Shown here one piece after another: positions 24,532 through 31,963 of a stretch of DNA of 64,000 bases. The DNA lies in assembly GCA_012511955.1 (NCBI GenBank), contig JAAZFC010000003.1, forward strand, positions 1 to 64,000, given 5' to 3'. Below the pieces are notes generated by a model, which had not been told where the DNA came from, searched no databases, and saw only the letters and a list, made by a program, of their open reading frames with translations. Both the position numbers and the translations under genes were made by a program. The stretch is from Fibrobacter sp. Lineage in GTDB: Bacteria; Fibrobacterota; Fibrobacteria; Fibrobacterales; Fibrobacteraceae. Within the stretch, counting starts at the first letter, position 1. Every line of letters starts with the position of its first letter.

Positions 24532-25437
24532 TTAGTCTTTAGCAAAATACTTATACAGTTGCTTTAAGTCAAACTTTAATTCTAAGTTCGCTATATACAG
24601 TAATTTGTGATTTTTTATTTCATCACTAAACTTAACAGCATCTTTTTCTGTCACTACTACTTTTAAGCCTTTATCTAACTCTTTCTTTACCACATTGGCC
24701 ACATTTGTCGCATGATTTCGCAGTTTTATTTTTTTATCCACCCGTAAACCAAGAGCTTGTATATCCTGCATCAAACGCTGAAAATCTCCCACTCCGCTAC
24801 ATAAAACTACACTTTCCCCTGATTTTAACCCAAAAGGCATAAGCGCTTCGTATTTTAGCGCTGGGTTTTCGCCATATAAGGCAATTGTATAATCCACTTT
24901 TAGATCTGAACGCAAAAACTTCAACTTCCCCAAAGGAAACAACTCTTTTAGCGATCCTCCAGGCTCCCCCCAATCCAACAAAAACTTTTGCGCCCCTATC
25001 AAACGAGGATCAGATAAACCATCATCGCTTATAAGCAAATCCAAACCGCCTCTTTTACTAAGCTTTTCCCAAGTTTTGCGTCTATTTCTAGTGGCCCAAA
25101 GTTCATATTTCCCATTTTGCGCATGCCACACCGCCTCATCGCTGCTTTGCCGCCAATCATCTCCTTTGCGCACCAAAGTCCCCGATCCAGGGACGCGAGC
25201 ATGCACCGCATATACCATCACGGCCACTCTCAACCCTTGACCTGTCAAATAATTTGCCCATAAATTTACCACTGGAGTCTTGCCAGCCCCTCCCATACGC
25301 AAAGAACCCACCACCCATAAGGGAAGCAAAGCATCATTTTGAACTTGAGATTCTCTTTTTAACCAAAATTGTCCTCCTAACCATGCGCATCGCCATAGCA
25401 TTGCTAAAAAATATTTGATAAGATTTAACATATACAC
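24532..25437 (-). CDS. lpxK: Tetraacyldisaccharide 4'-kinase LpxK
   Basis: About 301 residues. LpxK phosphorylates the lipid A disaccharide at the inner membrane, so the cell has an LPS-type outer membrane. Evidence is the P-loop variant VGSLRMGGAGKTPVVNLW (about residues 45-62), the LLISDDGLSD metal/phosphate loop, and VVTEKDAVKF near the end, all LpxK hallmarks. A hydrophobic N-terminal helix precedes the P-loop. The GTG at 25437 lies exactly 6 nt after a TATAAT, so a leaderless GTG start is likely; an ATG 6 nt downstream (25431) is the alternative. It heads lpxK-glmM-glmS-scpA. Confidence 0.92.
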   Translation of the reverse strand: MYMLNLIKYFLAMLWRCAWLGGQFWLKRESQVQNDALLPLWVVGSLRMGGAGKTPVVNLWANYLTGQGLRVAVMVYAVHARVPGSGTLVRKGDDWRQSSDEAVWHAQNGKYELWATRNRRKTWEKLSKRGGLDLLISDDGLSDPRLIGAQKFLLDWGEPGGSLKELFPLGKLKFLRSDLKVDYTIALYGENPALKYEALMPFGLKSGESVVLCSGVGDFQRLMQDIQALGLRVDKKIKLRNHATNVANVVKKELDKGLKVVVTEKDAVKFSDEIKNHKLLYIANLELKFDLKQLYKYFAKD

Positions 25438-25443
25438 TTAACA

Positions 25444-25449
25444 ATTATA
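25444..25449 (-). promoter_or_regulatory. Putative -10 element of the lpxK operon (leaderless)
   Basis: A perfect TATAAT on the minus strand ends 6 nt before the lpxK GTG codon. At the -35 position there is only TAATGT. With 34 nt between lpxK and the divergent DUF2225 gene, both promoters must overlap. Confidence 0.5.
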
Positions 25450-25471
25450 AGAATAGCAAGCTAAAAACATT

Positions 25472-26446
25472 ATGGACAACACACAAGCAAAAAACAATGA
25501 GATTAAAAGAAGACTTTTACTTTTATTAGAAAACAATGAATATTTAGTAGATGAATACATTCAAAAAAACGGTTTCACCATTGATATAAACGCAATAAAA
25601 GCTATTCGCCAACAGCAAACAAATGGCAATGACAAAGCTTTAAGCTCCCCAGTTTATGAAATTCACCTAACATGCCCGTGTTGTCACACTAAAGGAATTG
25701 CACATCGAGAACTACATGCAAGTGCTATGGCTGTACGCAACGATCCTTTTATGGCCCCAGTTTACTTCCCTTTAGAAAAATATGAACCATTAAACTACTT
25801 AACCTTAAGCGTAGCAGTTTGCCCTCACTGCTATTTTGCCAGCCCAGACAAGAAAGACTTTATACAATACAATAAAACACGAAAAACAAACATCCCCAGT
25901 CAGCTAAGCCCAGGAGTTATTGCAGAATTACAGGAAGAAACTCCTAAAAGACAAAAATTAGTGAATGAGTCTTCATTTAAAACCAGCTTTCAAAAAAAAA
26001 GGCGTTCCATGAATCAAGCTATTTTAAGCTACACTTTGGCAAATATGCGCGCCGAAATAGAAACAGAAAATAAAACACCTTTTTCCACTGTAAAACAAGG
26101 AGGTTATTTTACCCGCATAGCCTTGCTAAAAAGACAGAATGGTGAGGAATACGAAGAAGCTTTAAAAGAAGCTTTAAAACACTATAAAAAAGCTTATTTT
26201 CTCAGCGATTTTCCCAGTCACAACATTGAGTTTCAGAGCTGCTTTATTATTTTCAGCATACATCTACGCTTTGGCGAGCTTAAAGAAGCGAGAGAATTTG
26301 TCGCAGTGATGGACCAAAGCAAAAAAGAACTAGAAGAAAATAATGAGCGCAGCGCTCTGAGCAGCCTAAACTCTTGGTTAGATCAAGCTAAAACTAGGTG
26401 GGAAGACCGCGATGAAGATAATTTGTGGGATTTACCCACAAGTTAA
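25472..26446 (+). CDS. DUF2225 domain protein
   Basis: 324 residues. Two cysteine pairs typical of DUF2225 are visible: LTCPCCHTKGIAHRE and, 60 residues on, SVAVCPHCYFASPDKKDF, which probably bind a metal. The C-terminal half is helical and TPR-like, with EALKEALKHYKKAYFLSDFP and FGELKEAREFVAVMD. No signal peptide is present, so it is cytoplasmic. The function of the family is unknown. No Shine-Dalgarno precedes the ATG. Its stop is 2 nt from the end of the convergent sigma-factor gene. Confidence 0.75.
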   Translation: MDNTQAKNNEIKRRLLLLLENNEYLVDEYIQKNGFTIDINAIKAIRQQQTNGNDKALSSPVYEIHLTCPCCHTKGIAHRELHASAMAVRNDPFMAPVYFPLEKYEPLNYLTLSVAVCPHCYFASPDKKDFIQYNKTRKTNIPSQLSPGVIAELQEETPKRQKLVNESSFKTSFQKKRRSMNQAILSYTLANMRAEIETENKTPFSTVKQGGYFTRIALLKRQNGEEYEEALKEALKHYKKAYFLSDFPSHNIEFQSCFIIFSIHLRFGELKEAREFVAVMDQSKKELEENNERSALSSLNSWLDQAKTRWEDRDEDNLWDLPTS

Positions 26447-26448
26447 GA

Positions 26449-27276
26449 CTATTGCACCACGGAATGCTGGGCTTTTAAATAACCAGTGAATTTTTCCTGT
26501 AAATTTTCACTATAAGTCATTCGTCTAATGCGGCGCAAAGCTTGATCTCGTAATTGGCGCACTCTTTCATGGGAAATATTTAAATTTTCTCCCACTTCTC
26601 GTAAATTCATCGAAGATTCATGCTCAATGCCATATAAGCTACGCAACACTTGAGACTCGCGTTTAGGCAATTGTTTTATTATTTCTAAGAGATTTTCATC
26701 AATTTGGCTAATCTCTACTTCTGCCTCTGGAGACATGCTGCTTTCATCGGTAATAGCATCTCCAAGACTTCGACTATCTTCTTGAGAGATGGGATCGTCA
26801 AAAGAAGCCCCCCCTTCAGAAAGCTGCATTAAATACCTGACATCATCACTTAATTCACCAGTTACACGCGCAGTACGCATGGCTTTTTTTATGCGCAAAT
26901 GTTGGTTGGCAGGCAATCTTATTAAATTACCTTGCTCGTTTATTGCTCTAGTTATATAAGCTTTAATCCACCAAACTGCATAGGAAATAAATTTTAAGCC
27001 GCGAGTATGATCAAAAGACTCTATGGCTCGCATTAAACCCATGCTTCCTTCACTGATTAGATCTTGGAGGGGGATTTTACAACCCTTGTAGCGCAATGCT
27101 ACTTTTAAAACAAATCGCATATTAGAAGAAACAATCTTTTCTCTAGCTAAAGAGTTGCCTTGTTTGGCCAAAACAAACAAGTATTGCTCCTCTTTGCGAC
27201 TAATGGGAGCTGTTTTCCGAATATCTTCCAAGTATCGCTTTAAAACATCGTCACTTGCTATATATCCCATCATCAT
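26449..27276 (-). CDS. RpoD-family RNA polymerase sigma factor without region 1.1
   Basis: 275 residues. It starts at region 1.2 (DDVLKRYLEDIRKTAPISRK), then has region 2 with LISEGSMGLMRAIESFDHTR and KFISYAVWWIKAYITRAINE, the region 3 segment and a full region 4 with LREVGENLNISHERVRQLRD. The KFISYAVWWI form and the short N-terminus match the primary sigma of Bacteroidota-like phyla, so it could be the primary factor or a group 2 paralogue; one window cannot tell. It is neither FliA nor RpoN. Three in-frame ATGs follow AAAGGA; the third (27270) has the best spacing. It is divergent from the sigma-28-driven fliD operon. Confidence 0.9.
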   Translation of the reverse strand: MMMGYIASDDVLKRYLEDIRKTAPISRKEEQYLFVLAKQGNSLAREKIVSSNMRFVLKVALRYKGCKIPLQDLISEGSMGLMRAIESFDHTRGLKFISYAVWWIKAYITRAINEQGNLIRLPANQHLRIKKAMRTARVTGELSDDVRYLMQLSEGGASFDDPISQEDSRSLGDAITDESSMSPEAEVEISQIDENLLEIIKQLPKRESQVLRSLYGIEHESSMNLREVGENLNISHERVRQLRDQALRRIRRMTYSENLQEKFTGYLKAQHSVVQ

Positions 27277-27296
27277 CCTTTTCTAGGTACAACTGC

Positions 27297-27302
27297 ATTA
27301 TA
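27297..27302 (-). promoter_or_regulatory. Putative -10 element of the sigma-factor gene
   Basis: TATAAT on the minus strand, 20 nt before the first ATG, with TTGAGA 19 nt upstream of it as a possible -35 at long spacing. Confidence 0.45.
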
Positions 27303-27353
27303 AACTAATCTATACACATTTTCTCAACAAAGCACTTTTTCTTCATAAAACAT

Positions 27354-27381
27354 TAAAGTTTTTAAAAATAAGAGCCGATAC
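27354..27381 (+). promoter_or_regulatory. Sigma-28 (FliA) promoter of fliD-fliS
   Basis: TAAAGTTT, a 12-nt spacer and GCCGATAC. The -35 is perfect and the -10 matches 7 of 8 to GCCGATAA; the spacer is one nt longer than the usual 11. The fliD ATG lies 22 nt after the -10, with GAGGA between. Confidence 0.85.
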
Positions 27382-27402
27382 AATTACAAAGAGGATAATA
27401 TT

Positions 27403-29427
27403 ATGGGCAGTTTATCAGTCGGCGGTTTAGTTTCAGGTTTAGATACCAACTCAATGATCGAATCATTGACACAGATAGAAATGTCGCGTGTAAATAGAGT
27501 TCTGCAACAACAACAAAAAGTTCAAGAACAAAGTAGAGCTTTTAATGACTTAATTACTCGCGTCAACGGATTAGGCAAAAAAGCTACGGAATTATCCAAA
27601 CTTTCTACTTTCAATTTATTTACATCTAATTCTAACAATGAAGAGTTAGCCACAGTAACTGGTTCCGAAGAAGGTTCCAGTGGAAGTTTTGATATTGTGG
27701 TAAATAAATTAGCTACTTCACAAAAAGTTGCATCAAAATCTTTTGCCACTAGTAATGTTAGTTTAGGGTTTTCAGGAACCATTGAGCTTTCTACCACAGA
27801 AGCTTACCAAAAAAACAACCCTGGCAAAACAGGAGTAAATATTGATATCAATGAAAATGACGCTCTAAAAGATATTGTAAATAAAATCAACACAGCAGAA
27901 GGCTCTTCTGTTAGAGCTTCTATACTATCCTTAAGCAACGGAGAAAACCGTTTGGTTTTAACCGGAGTTGAAGAAGGTAGTGATGCTTTCTTTTTAAGAG
28001 ATATAGAAGGCAGCATACTCACCGATGATTTACAAATATTAGACGGCAAACAATCAGCGCGCACAGACTTTAGCTTTATGACCTTAGAGGGTTTTGCAGC
28101 TACTGCAGACACTACTTTTGCAGAATTGTTTAGTTCCATTGCCGGTAACAATTTAGATAGTGGTGATGCCATTAATATCACTGGCACCAATGCCCATGGC
28201 ATAGAAGTTGACGCTTCATTTACCATTGATCCAGAAACTAGCACCATTGGCGATTTTTTAGCAGCCATTAAAGACGCTTTCGGCCCCGAAACCGATGTAA
28301 GTATCAACAATTCTGGCGAAATTGTAATCACTAACACTGGAGATGGTGTAGGTGAAGTTTCCATGGATTTAACTTTTGTTGACCAAGGTCAAGCTAGCAA
28401 CTTACAGCTTGGCGGCACTAAAGCGCAAAACTCTTTCTCTAACTTAATTAGCGAAGGCACTAAAGCTTTTTACCTCTTGGACGGTATGGCAGTAAGTTCC
28501 CAAGGCAACACAGATGATAAAACCGTGGTGGGCGCAGAAATCACTTTACATAAAGCCAACCCCGACTCTGTGGTGAAATTAAACCTAGAAGTAGATACTA
28601 AAGGCGTCAAAAACAAAATTCAAGAGTTTTTAGATGAATACAATGCTGTTCTAAAATTCATTAAAGATAAGACCACTGTAGAAGTATCCGATGATCCTAA
28701 AAGTAAAGATGCTTTAAAAGCAGGACCATTGGCAGGCGATACTAAAGTTCGCACTTTGCAAAGACAATTACAAAGCATAATGACTTCTACTGTAAAAGAG
28801 TTAGAAGGCAAAACTCAATACACTTCTTTGGCTAGAATAGGAATCATGTCAAATAAACAAAGCGGTTTGTTAGAAATTGATGACAAGATCTTTGATAAAG
28901 CTTTAGAAGGTGACTTGGATGGCGTAAAAATGCTTTTCGCCGCCACTGGTTTTTCTTCTAACCCCGAACACGAATTGGGTCGTTTTGACAAGAATACCAA
29001 AGCTGGCGTTTACGAAATTAACGCTGACACTGGAGAATTTGACACAGATTTAAGCTCTGGCGTTAATTTTGTGAGTGGCAATCGCTCGGGCGATAGCTTA
29101 ACATCTAATGAGGGTGATTCCAAAGGGCTTTCTATTACCGCACCTGTAGGCAGTGGTAGTGGTGCCTTCACTTTTGCTCGTGGAATAGCTAGCCAGTTAC
29201 AAATGTTTATCGACGATGCTAATGATTTTGTAGATGGCTCCTTCAAAGTTACCAAAGAAACCTATCAAAAGCGTATATCAGATTATGACAAACGCATAAT
29301 TAAGCTAGAAGATCAAGTGGATGCTTATCGCAGTCGCCTAATCAATCAATTTACAGCTTTAGAGCAAACTATGCAGCGTTTACAAAGTCAAAATTCAGCG
29401 TTTTTAGCGCAACTTGGCTCATTTTAA
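27403..29427 (+). CDS. fliD: Flagellar filament capping protein FliD (HAP2)
   Basis: 674 residues, on the long side for FliD. The N-terminal domain (about 1-100) has SVGGLVSGLDTNSMIESLTQ and QEQSRAFNDLITRVNGL. The C-terminal domain (about 440-674) has VKNKIQEFLDEYNAVLKFIK, GPLAGDTKVRTLQRQLQSIM and the closing MQRLQSQNSAFLAQLGSF. The extra length is in the central domains that face outward from the cap. FliD directs flagellin folding at the filament tip. It is the first gene after a sigma-28 promoter and is followed by fliS. Confidence 0.95.
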   Translation: MGSLSVGGLVSGLDTNSMIESLTQIEMSRVNRVLQQQQKVQEQSRAFNDLITRVNGLGKKATELSKLSTFNLFTSNSNNEELATVTGSEEGSSGSFDIVVNKLATSQKVASKSFATSNVSLGFSGTIELSTTEAYQKNNPGKTGVNIDINENDALKDIVNKINTAEGSSVRASILSLSNGENRLVLTGVEEGSDAFFLRDIEGSILTDDLQILDGKQSARTDFSFMTLEGFAATADTTFAELFSSIAGNNLDSGDAINITGTNAHGIEVDASFTIDPETSTIGDFLAAIKDAFGPETDVSINNSGEIVITNTGDGVGEVSMDLTFVDQGQASNLQLGGTKAQNSFSNLISEGTKAFYLLDGMAVSSQGNTDDKTVVGAEITLHKANPDSVVKLNLEVDTKGVKNKIQEFLDEYNAVLKFIKDKTTVEVSDDPKSKDALKAGPLAGDTKVRTLQRQLQSIMTSTVKELEGKTQYTSLARIGIMSNKQSGLLEIDDKIFDKALEGDLDGVKMLFAATGFSSNPEHELGRFDKNTKAGVYEINADTGEFDTDLSSGVNFVSGNRSGDSLTSNEGDSKGLSITAPVGSGSGAFTFARGIASQLQMFIDDANDFVDGSFKVTKETYQKRISDYDKRIIKLEDQVDAYRSRLINQFTALEQTMQRLQSQNSAFLAQLGSF

Positions 29428-29457
29428 TTTAAAGTTTGTGAATAACGGAGGTTCATA

Positions 29458-29895
29458 ATGCAAGGGAAATTGAATACTTACAAAAAGAATGATGTAGGTA
29501 CAGCTGACCGCGGTCGCTTGTTGTTAATGATTTACGATCATTGCATAAAATGGGCCAATAATGCAGTAGAAGCCATTAATAATGGTGAAATAGCACAAAA
29601 AAACTTAGCCCTAGTTAAAGTTCAAGATGGTATTAATGAATTATCATATTCTTTGGACTTAGAAAAAGGCGGAGAAATTGCTAAAAACCTGCAAAATCTT
29701 TATGCTTTTTATAATCAACATTTAGTGGAAGCTAACCTAAAAAATTCTGCTAGCCATGTGAAAGAAGTCATAGCCATGCTCCAAGACTTGCGCGATGCAT
29801 GGTCTAAAGCTATTTCTACTGTGCGCAAAGACAAGAATACCGCAGGAAGACTACAACAATCTAGCCAAAAATCGTATATTAGTATGGTAGGTTAG
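29458..29895 (+). CDS. fliS: Flagellin export chaperone FliS
   Basis: 145 residues. The N-terminal YKKNDVGTADRGRLLLMIYD and AIKWA-type helix (IKWANNAVEAINNGEIAQKN), then DGINELSYSLDLEKGGEIAK and LYAFYNQHLVEANLKN, define the FliS four-helix bundle, which holds the flagellin C-terminus before export. AACGGAGG lies in front of the ATG. It is 30 nt after fliD in the usual order. Confidence 0.95.
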   Translation: MQGKLNTYKKNDVGTADRGRLLLMIYDHCIKWANNAVEAINNGEIAQKNLALVKVQDGINELSYSLDLEKGGEIAKNLQNLYAFYNQHLVEANLKNSASHVKEVIAMLQDLRDAWSKAISTVRKDKNTAGRLQQSSQKSYISMVG

Positions 29896-29898
29896 AAT

Positions 29899-30309
29899 GT
29901 GATTGCAAAAAACAAATTAATAGAATTAGATAAAGAAGTAGCAAATTTTCGCCAATGGATAACCAAAGCCCTAAACATTGGCGAAAATTTGCTTTCTAAA
30001 GAAAGTGAAGACCTAGCCAGTGCTATGGATGAACGCCAAAGAATTTTAAATCGAACTAGTGCTATTATACATAAAATCACAGCCTTGCAAAATGAATTGC
30101 AATCTCAGCAAGGTCTTAGTCCTGCTCAACAGGCACAAATCAAAGAAAAAAGAGCTTTAATTTCCGATTTAGGACCTAAAATATTGGAACAGGAAAAGCG
30201 TTTGCTAAAAAAAATGCGCAAACAAACTCACAGCATAAATTCTGAATTAGCTAGTAATGTGCGCAACACTAAGGTTATAAAACAATATTTAACCCAGCCG
30301 CGCATTTAG
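29899..30309 (+). CDS. FliT/FlgN-like coiled-coil protein after fliS
   Basis: 136 residues, all helical, with IELDKEVANFRQWITKALNI, LASAMDERQRILNRTSAIIH and a basic C-terminal segment with KRLLKKMRKQTHSI. The position after fliS is that of fliT, and the helix-turn-helix length suits a chaperone of FliD, but sequence similarity to FliT is weak. The start is a GTG at 29899, 3 nt after the fliS stop, so translation is probably coupled. Its final 21 nt overlap the 3' end of the convergent GT4 gene. Confidence 0.65.
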   Translation: MIAKNKLIELDKEVANFRQWITKALNIGENLLSKESEDLASAMDERQRILNRTSAIIHKITALQNELQSQQGLSPAQQAQIKEKRALISDLGPKILEQEKRLLKKMRKQTHSINSELASNVRNTKVIKQYLTQPRI

Positions 30310-31479
30310 CACTTTATTATAAAAAGATATTTGTCTTTCTATAATATTTTCCCAAGAAAAATACTGTCCAATATGCTTTTTAGCTCCTTGAGTAAGCTTT
30401 TCTCGCAAATCGGGATTTTCGTAAACTTTAAGTATAGCCTCAGCTAATGCTTGGGGATCTTTTTCAGGGACCAACAAGCCAGTTTCGTTATTTTTTACCA
30501 CATCTACAATGCCCCCCACGGAGCTGGCTATCAAACTCAAGTTGTATTCGGCAGCTTCTATAAGCACCACGCCTAAACCTTCGGTATCGCCTTTGGAATC
30601 CACTATGGCGGGTAGCACAAAAGCGTGACTATTCTCATATTCTTTTTGCAGATCTTCGGAGCTGATTTTCCCTAAAAAATGCACTTTGTCTAAAGATTTT
30701 TCTTGAGCGTATTTACGCAAAGTTTCGCTTTGATCCCCATGGCCCACAATGCGAAACTCGATGTTTTTATTTGCTAATATTTTGGCTGATTTTAGCAAAT
30801 AAAAAATCCCTTTGCGTTCGATGTGCCGCCCTACAAAAAGCACTTTGAAAGTCTCTTTGCTGAGATCTTGCTCTTTTTTAAAATCTATGCTTTGCAGGGT
30901 GGTTCCATAGGGGCTAATTTCCACGGGAACATCTCTTATGGCTTGGATTTTAGCTTTAGTAAAGGAAGAATTACACAAAATTCCTGAAGATTGACCTAAC
31001 AAAAAGCGCAAAATCCACTTTACCCAGGGATGTTTGCGTATAAGTAAGAGTTCTGCACCATGAAAGTTCAACACCATAGGTATGGAAAGCAATTTTGCCA
31101 CGGGCCAAGCCATTAAGCCGTGGGGAAAAGGCCAATGGGCATGGATTATTTGCGGAGGATTTTTGCGACACCGGCGCCAGCAGCGCCAAGTTCCCGATAT
31201 AATATAAGGTATAGCCAACAACTGCATCCAAGGCTTGCTAGCCATTTTTGAAGGCGCGCCTTCGTCATGGGTTAAAACTTCCCAAGAAGCCGGACCATAA
31301 GCAAAACGATGGACTTTTATCCCATCAATTTCGTGACTTTTAAGACCTTTCCAACGGGGAGCTAAAACTTCAGCTTTAACTCCTTGCCTAACTAAGCGCT
31401 TTAAAGACTCGCGCAACCAAGGCACTTCTGTATCAGAATCCCGTCGCGGATAAACCGAACTAATCACCAAGATTTTCAT
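30289..31479 (-). CDS. GT4-family glycosyltransferase
   Basis: 396 residues with a GT-B fold. N-terminal half: MKILVISSVYPRRDSDTEV and IIHAHWPFPHGLMAWPV. C-terminal half: VLFVGRHIERKGIFYLLKSA, FVLPAIVDSKGDTEGLGVVL and the usual EAAEYNLSLIASSVGGIVDV. The E-x7-E motif is present in the G-D-TEGLGVVLIEAA region. It probably adds a sugar to a lipid-linked or surface glycan using a nucleotide sugar. Its start overlaps the preceding GGDEF-like gene by 20 nt. Confidence 0.85.
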   Translation of the reverse strand: MKILVISSVYPRRDSDTEVPWLRESLKRLVRQGVKAEVLAPRWKGLKSHEIDGIKVHRFAYGPASWEVLTHDEGAPSKMASKPWMQLLAIPYIISGTWRCWRRCRKNPPQIIHAHWPFPHGLMAWPVAKLLSIPMVLNFHGAELLLIRKHPWVKWILRFLLGQSSGILCNSSFTKAKIQAIRDVPVEISPYGTTLQSIDFKKEQDLSKETFKVLFVGRHIERKGIFYLLKSAKILANKNIEFRIVGHGDQSETLRKYAQEKSLDKVHFLGKISSEDLQKEYENSHAFVLPAIVDSKGDTEGLGVVLIEAAEYNLSLIASSVGGIVDVVKNNETGLLVPEKDPQALAEAILKVYENPDLREKLTQGAKKHIGQYFSWENIIERQISFYNKVLNARLG

Positions 31480-31927
31480 TATTATCCTTAACTAAGCTGC
31501 TTAAAGCATCGGGATACATGGTTATTTTCAAAAAATCCTGCAATTCTAGTTCTTCGGCAACCCAGCCCACTTCTTTCAGGCTTTCCAAAATTCTGTTACC
31601 GCCCAATTCTGCCCCTGCTTTTTTAACATCCAACAAAACCACACCTAAACCCGCAGAATCCTCTATGTAACCCATAATATCCGAACCGCGGAAAAATCGC
31701 GTTAAGTGTTCAAAAATGCGCCCCCAAAAATGATTTTGCTCCACAAAATGATATTTGTGTTTTTCCATATTTTCAAAGTGTAGTTCCACATAAGCAAAAT
31801 AACTTCCCGTGCGATCCGAGCGTATCATTTCCTCTTGAATACGCTGTTCAAACATCTCCCAGGGATAAATAAATAGCTCGTGGTTTAGATGCCCAGCCAA
31901 CTCTTTTAAAATAACTGCAGTGTGCAT
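31460..31927 (-). CDS. Degenerate GGDEF-like domain protein
   Basis: 155 residues. The order of elements recalls a diguanylate cyclase fold: SDRTGSYFAYVELHFENMEK (substrate strand and helix), GRIFEHLTRFFRGSDIMGYI (where R-x-SD-x-x-GR normally stands) and then DSAGLGVVLLDVKKAGAELG. The GG(D/E)EF signature is absent, so it cannot be an active cyclase of the usual type. It could be a c-di-GMP-independent regulatory domain. Strong similarity is not claimed. Its -10 element lies 6 nt before the ATG with no ribosome binding site. It is divergent from the DUF4954 gene. Confidence 0.5.
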   Translation of the reverse strand: MHTAVILKELAGHLNHELFIYPWEMFEQRIQEEMIRSDRTGSYFAYVELHFENMEKHKYHFVEQNHFWGRIFEHLTRFFRGSDIMGYIEDSAGLGVVLLDVKKAGAELGGNRILESLKEVGWVAEELELQDFLKITMYPDALSSLVKDNNENLGD

Positions 31928-31933
31928 TACTCA

Positions 31934-31939
31934 ATTGTA
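31934..31939 (-). promoter_or_regulatory. Putative -10 element of the GGDEF-like gene (leaderless)
   Basis: TACAAT on the minus strand, ending exactly 6 nt before the ATG at 31927. No clear -35 was found. Confidence 0.4.
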
Positions 31940-31951
31940 GCAAATCTTGTG

Positions 31952-31957
31952 TATCTT
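31952..31957 (+). promoter_or_regulatory. Putative -10 element of the DUF4954 operon (leaderless)
   Basis: TATCTT ends exactly 6 nt before the ATG at 31964; no Shine-Dalgarno is visible. It lies 12 bp from the divergent -10 at 31934-31939, so the two polymerases would compete. Confidence 0.38.
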
Positions 31958-31963
31958 TTCTGT

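Noticed and set aside
27804-28364. 186-codon open frame antisense to fliD
   Set aside because: Shadow of fliD; low-complexity Ser/Pro/Lys composition and no start signal.
31922-31963. N-terminal extension of DUF4954 (possible signal-like segment)
   Set aside because: It would start inside the divergent gene; the ATG at 31964 gives the normal family start and lies 6 nt after a -10-like hexamer.
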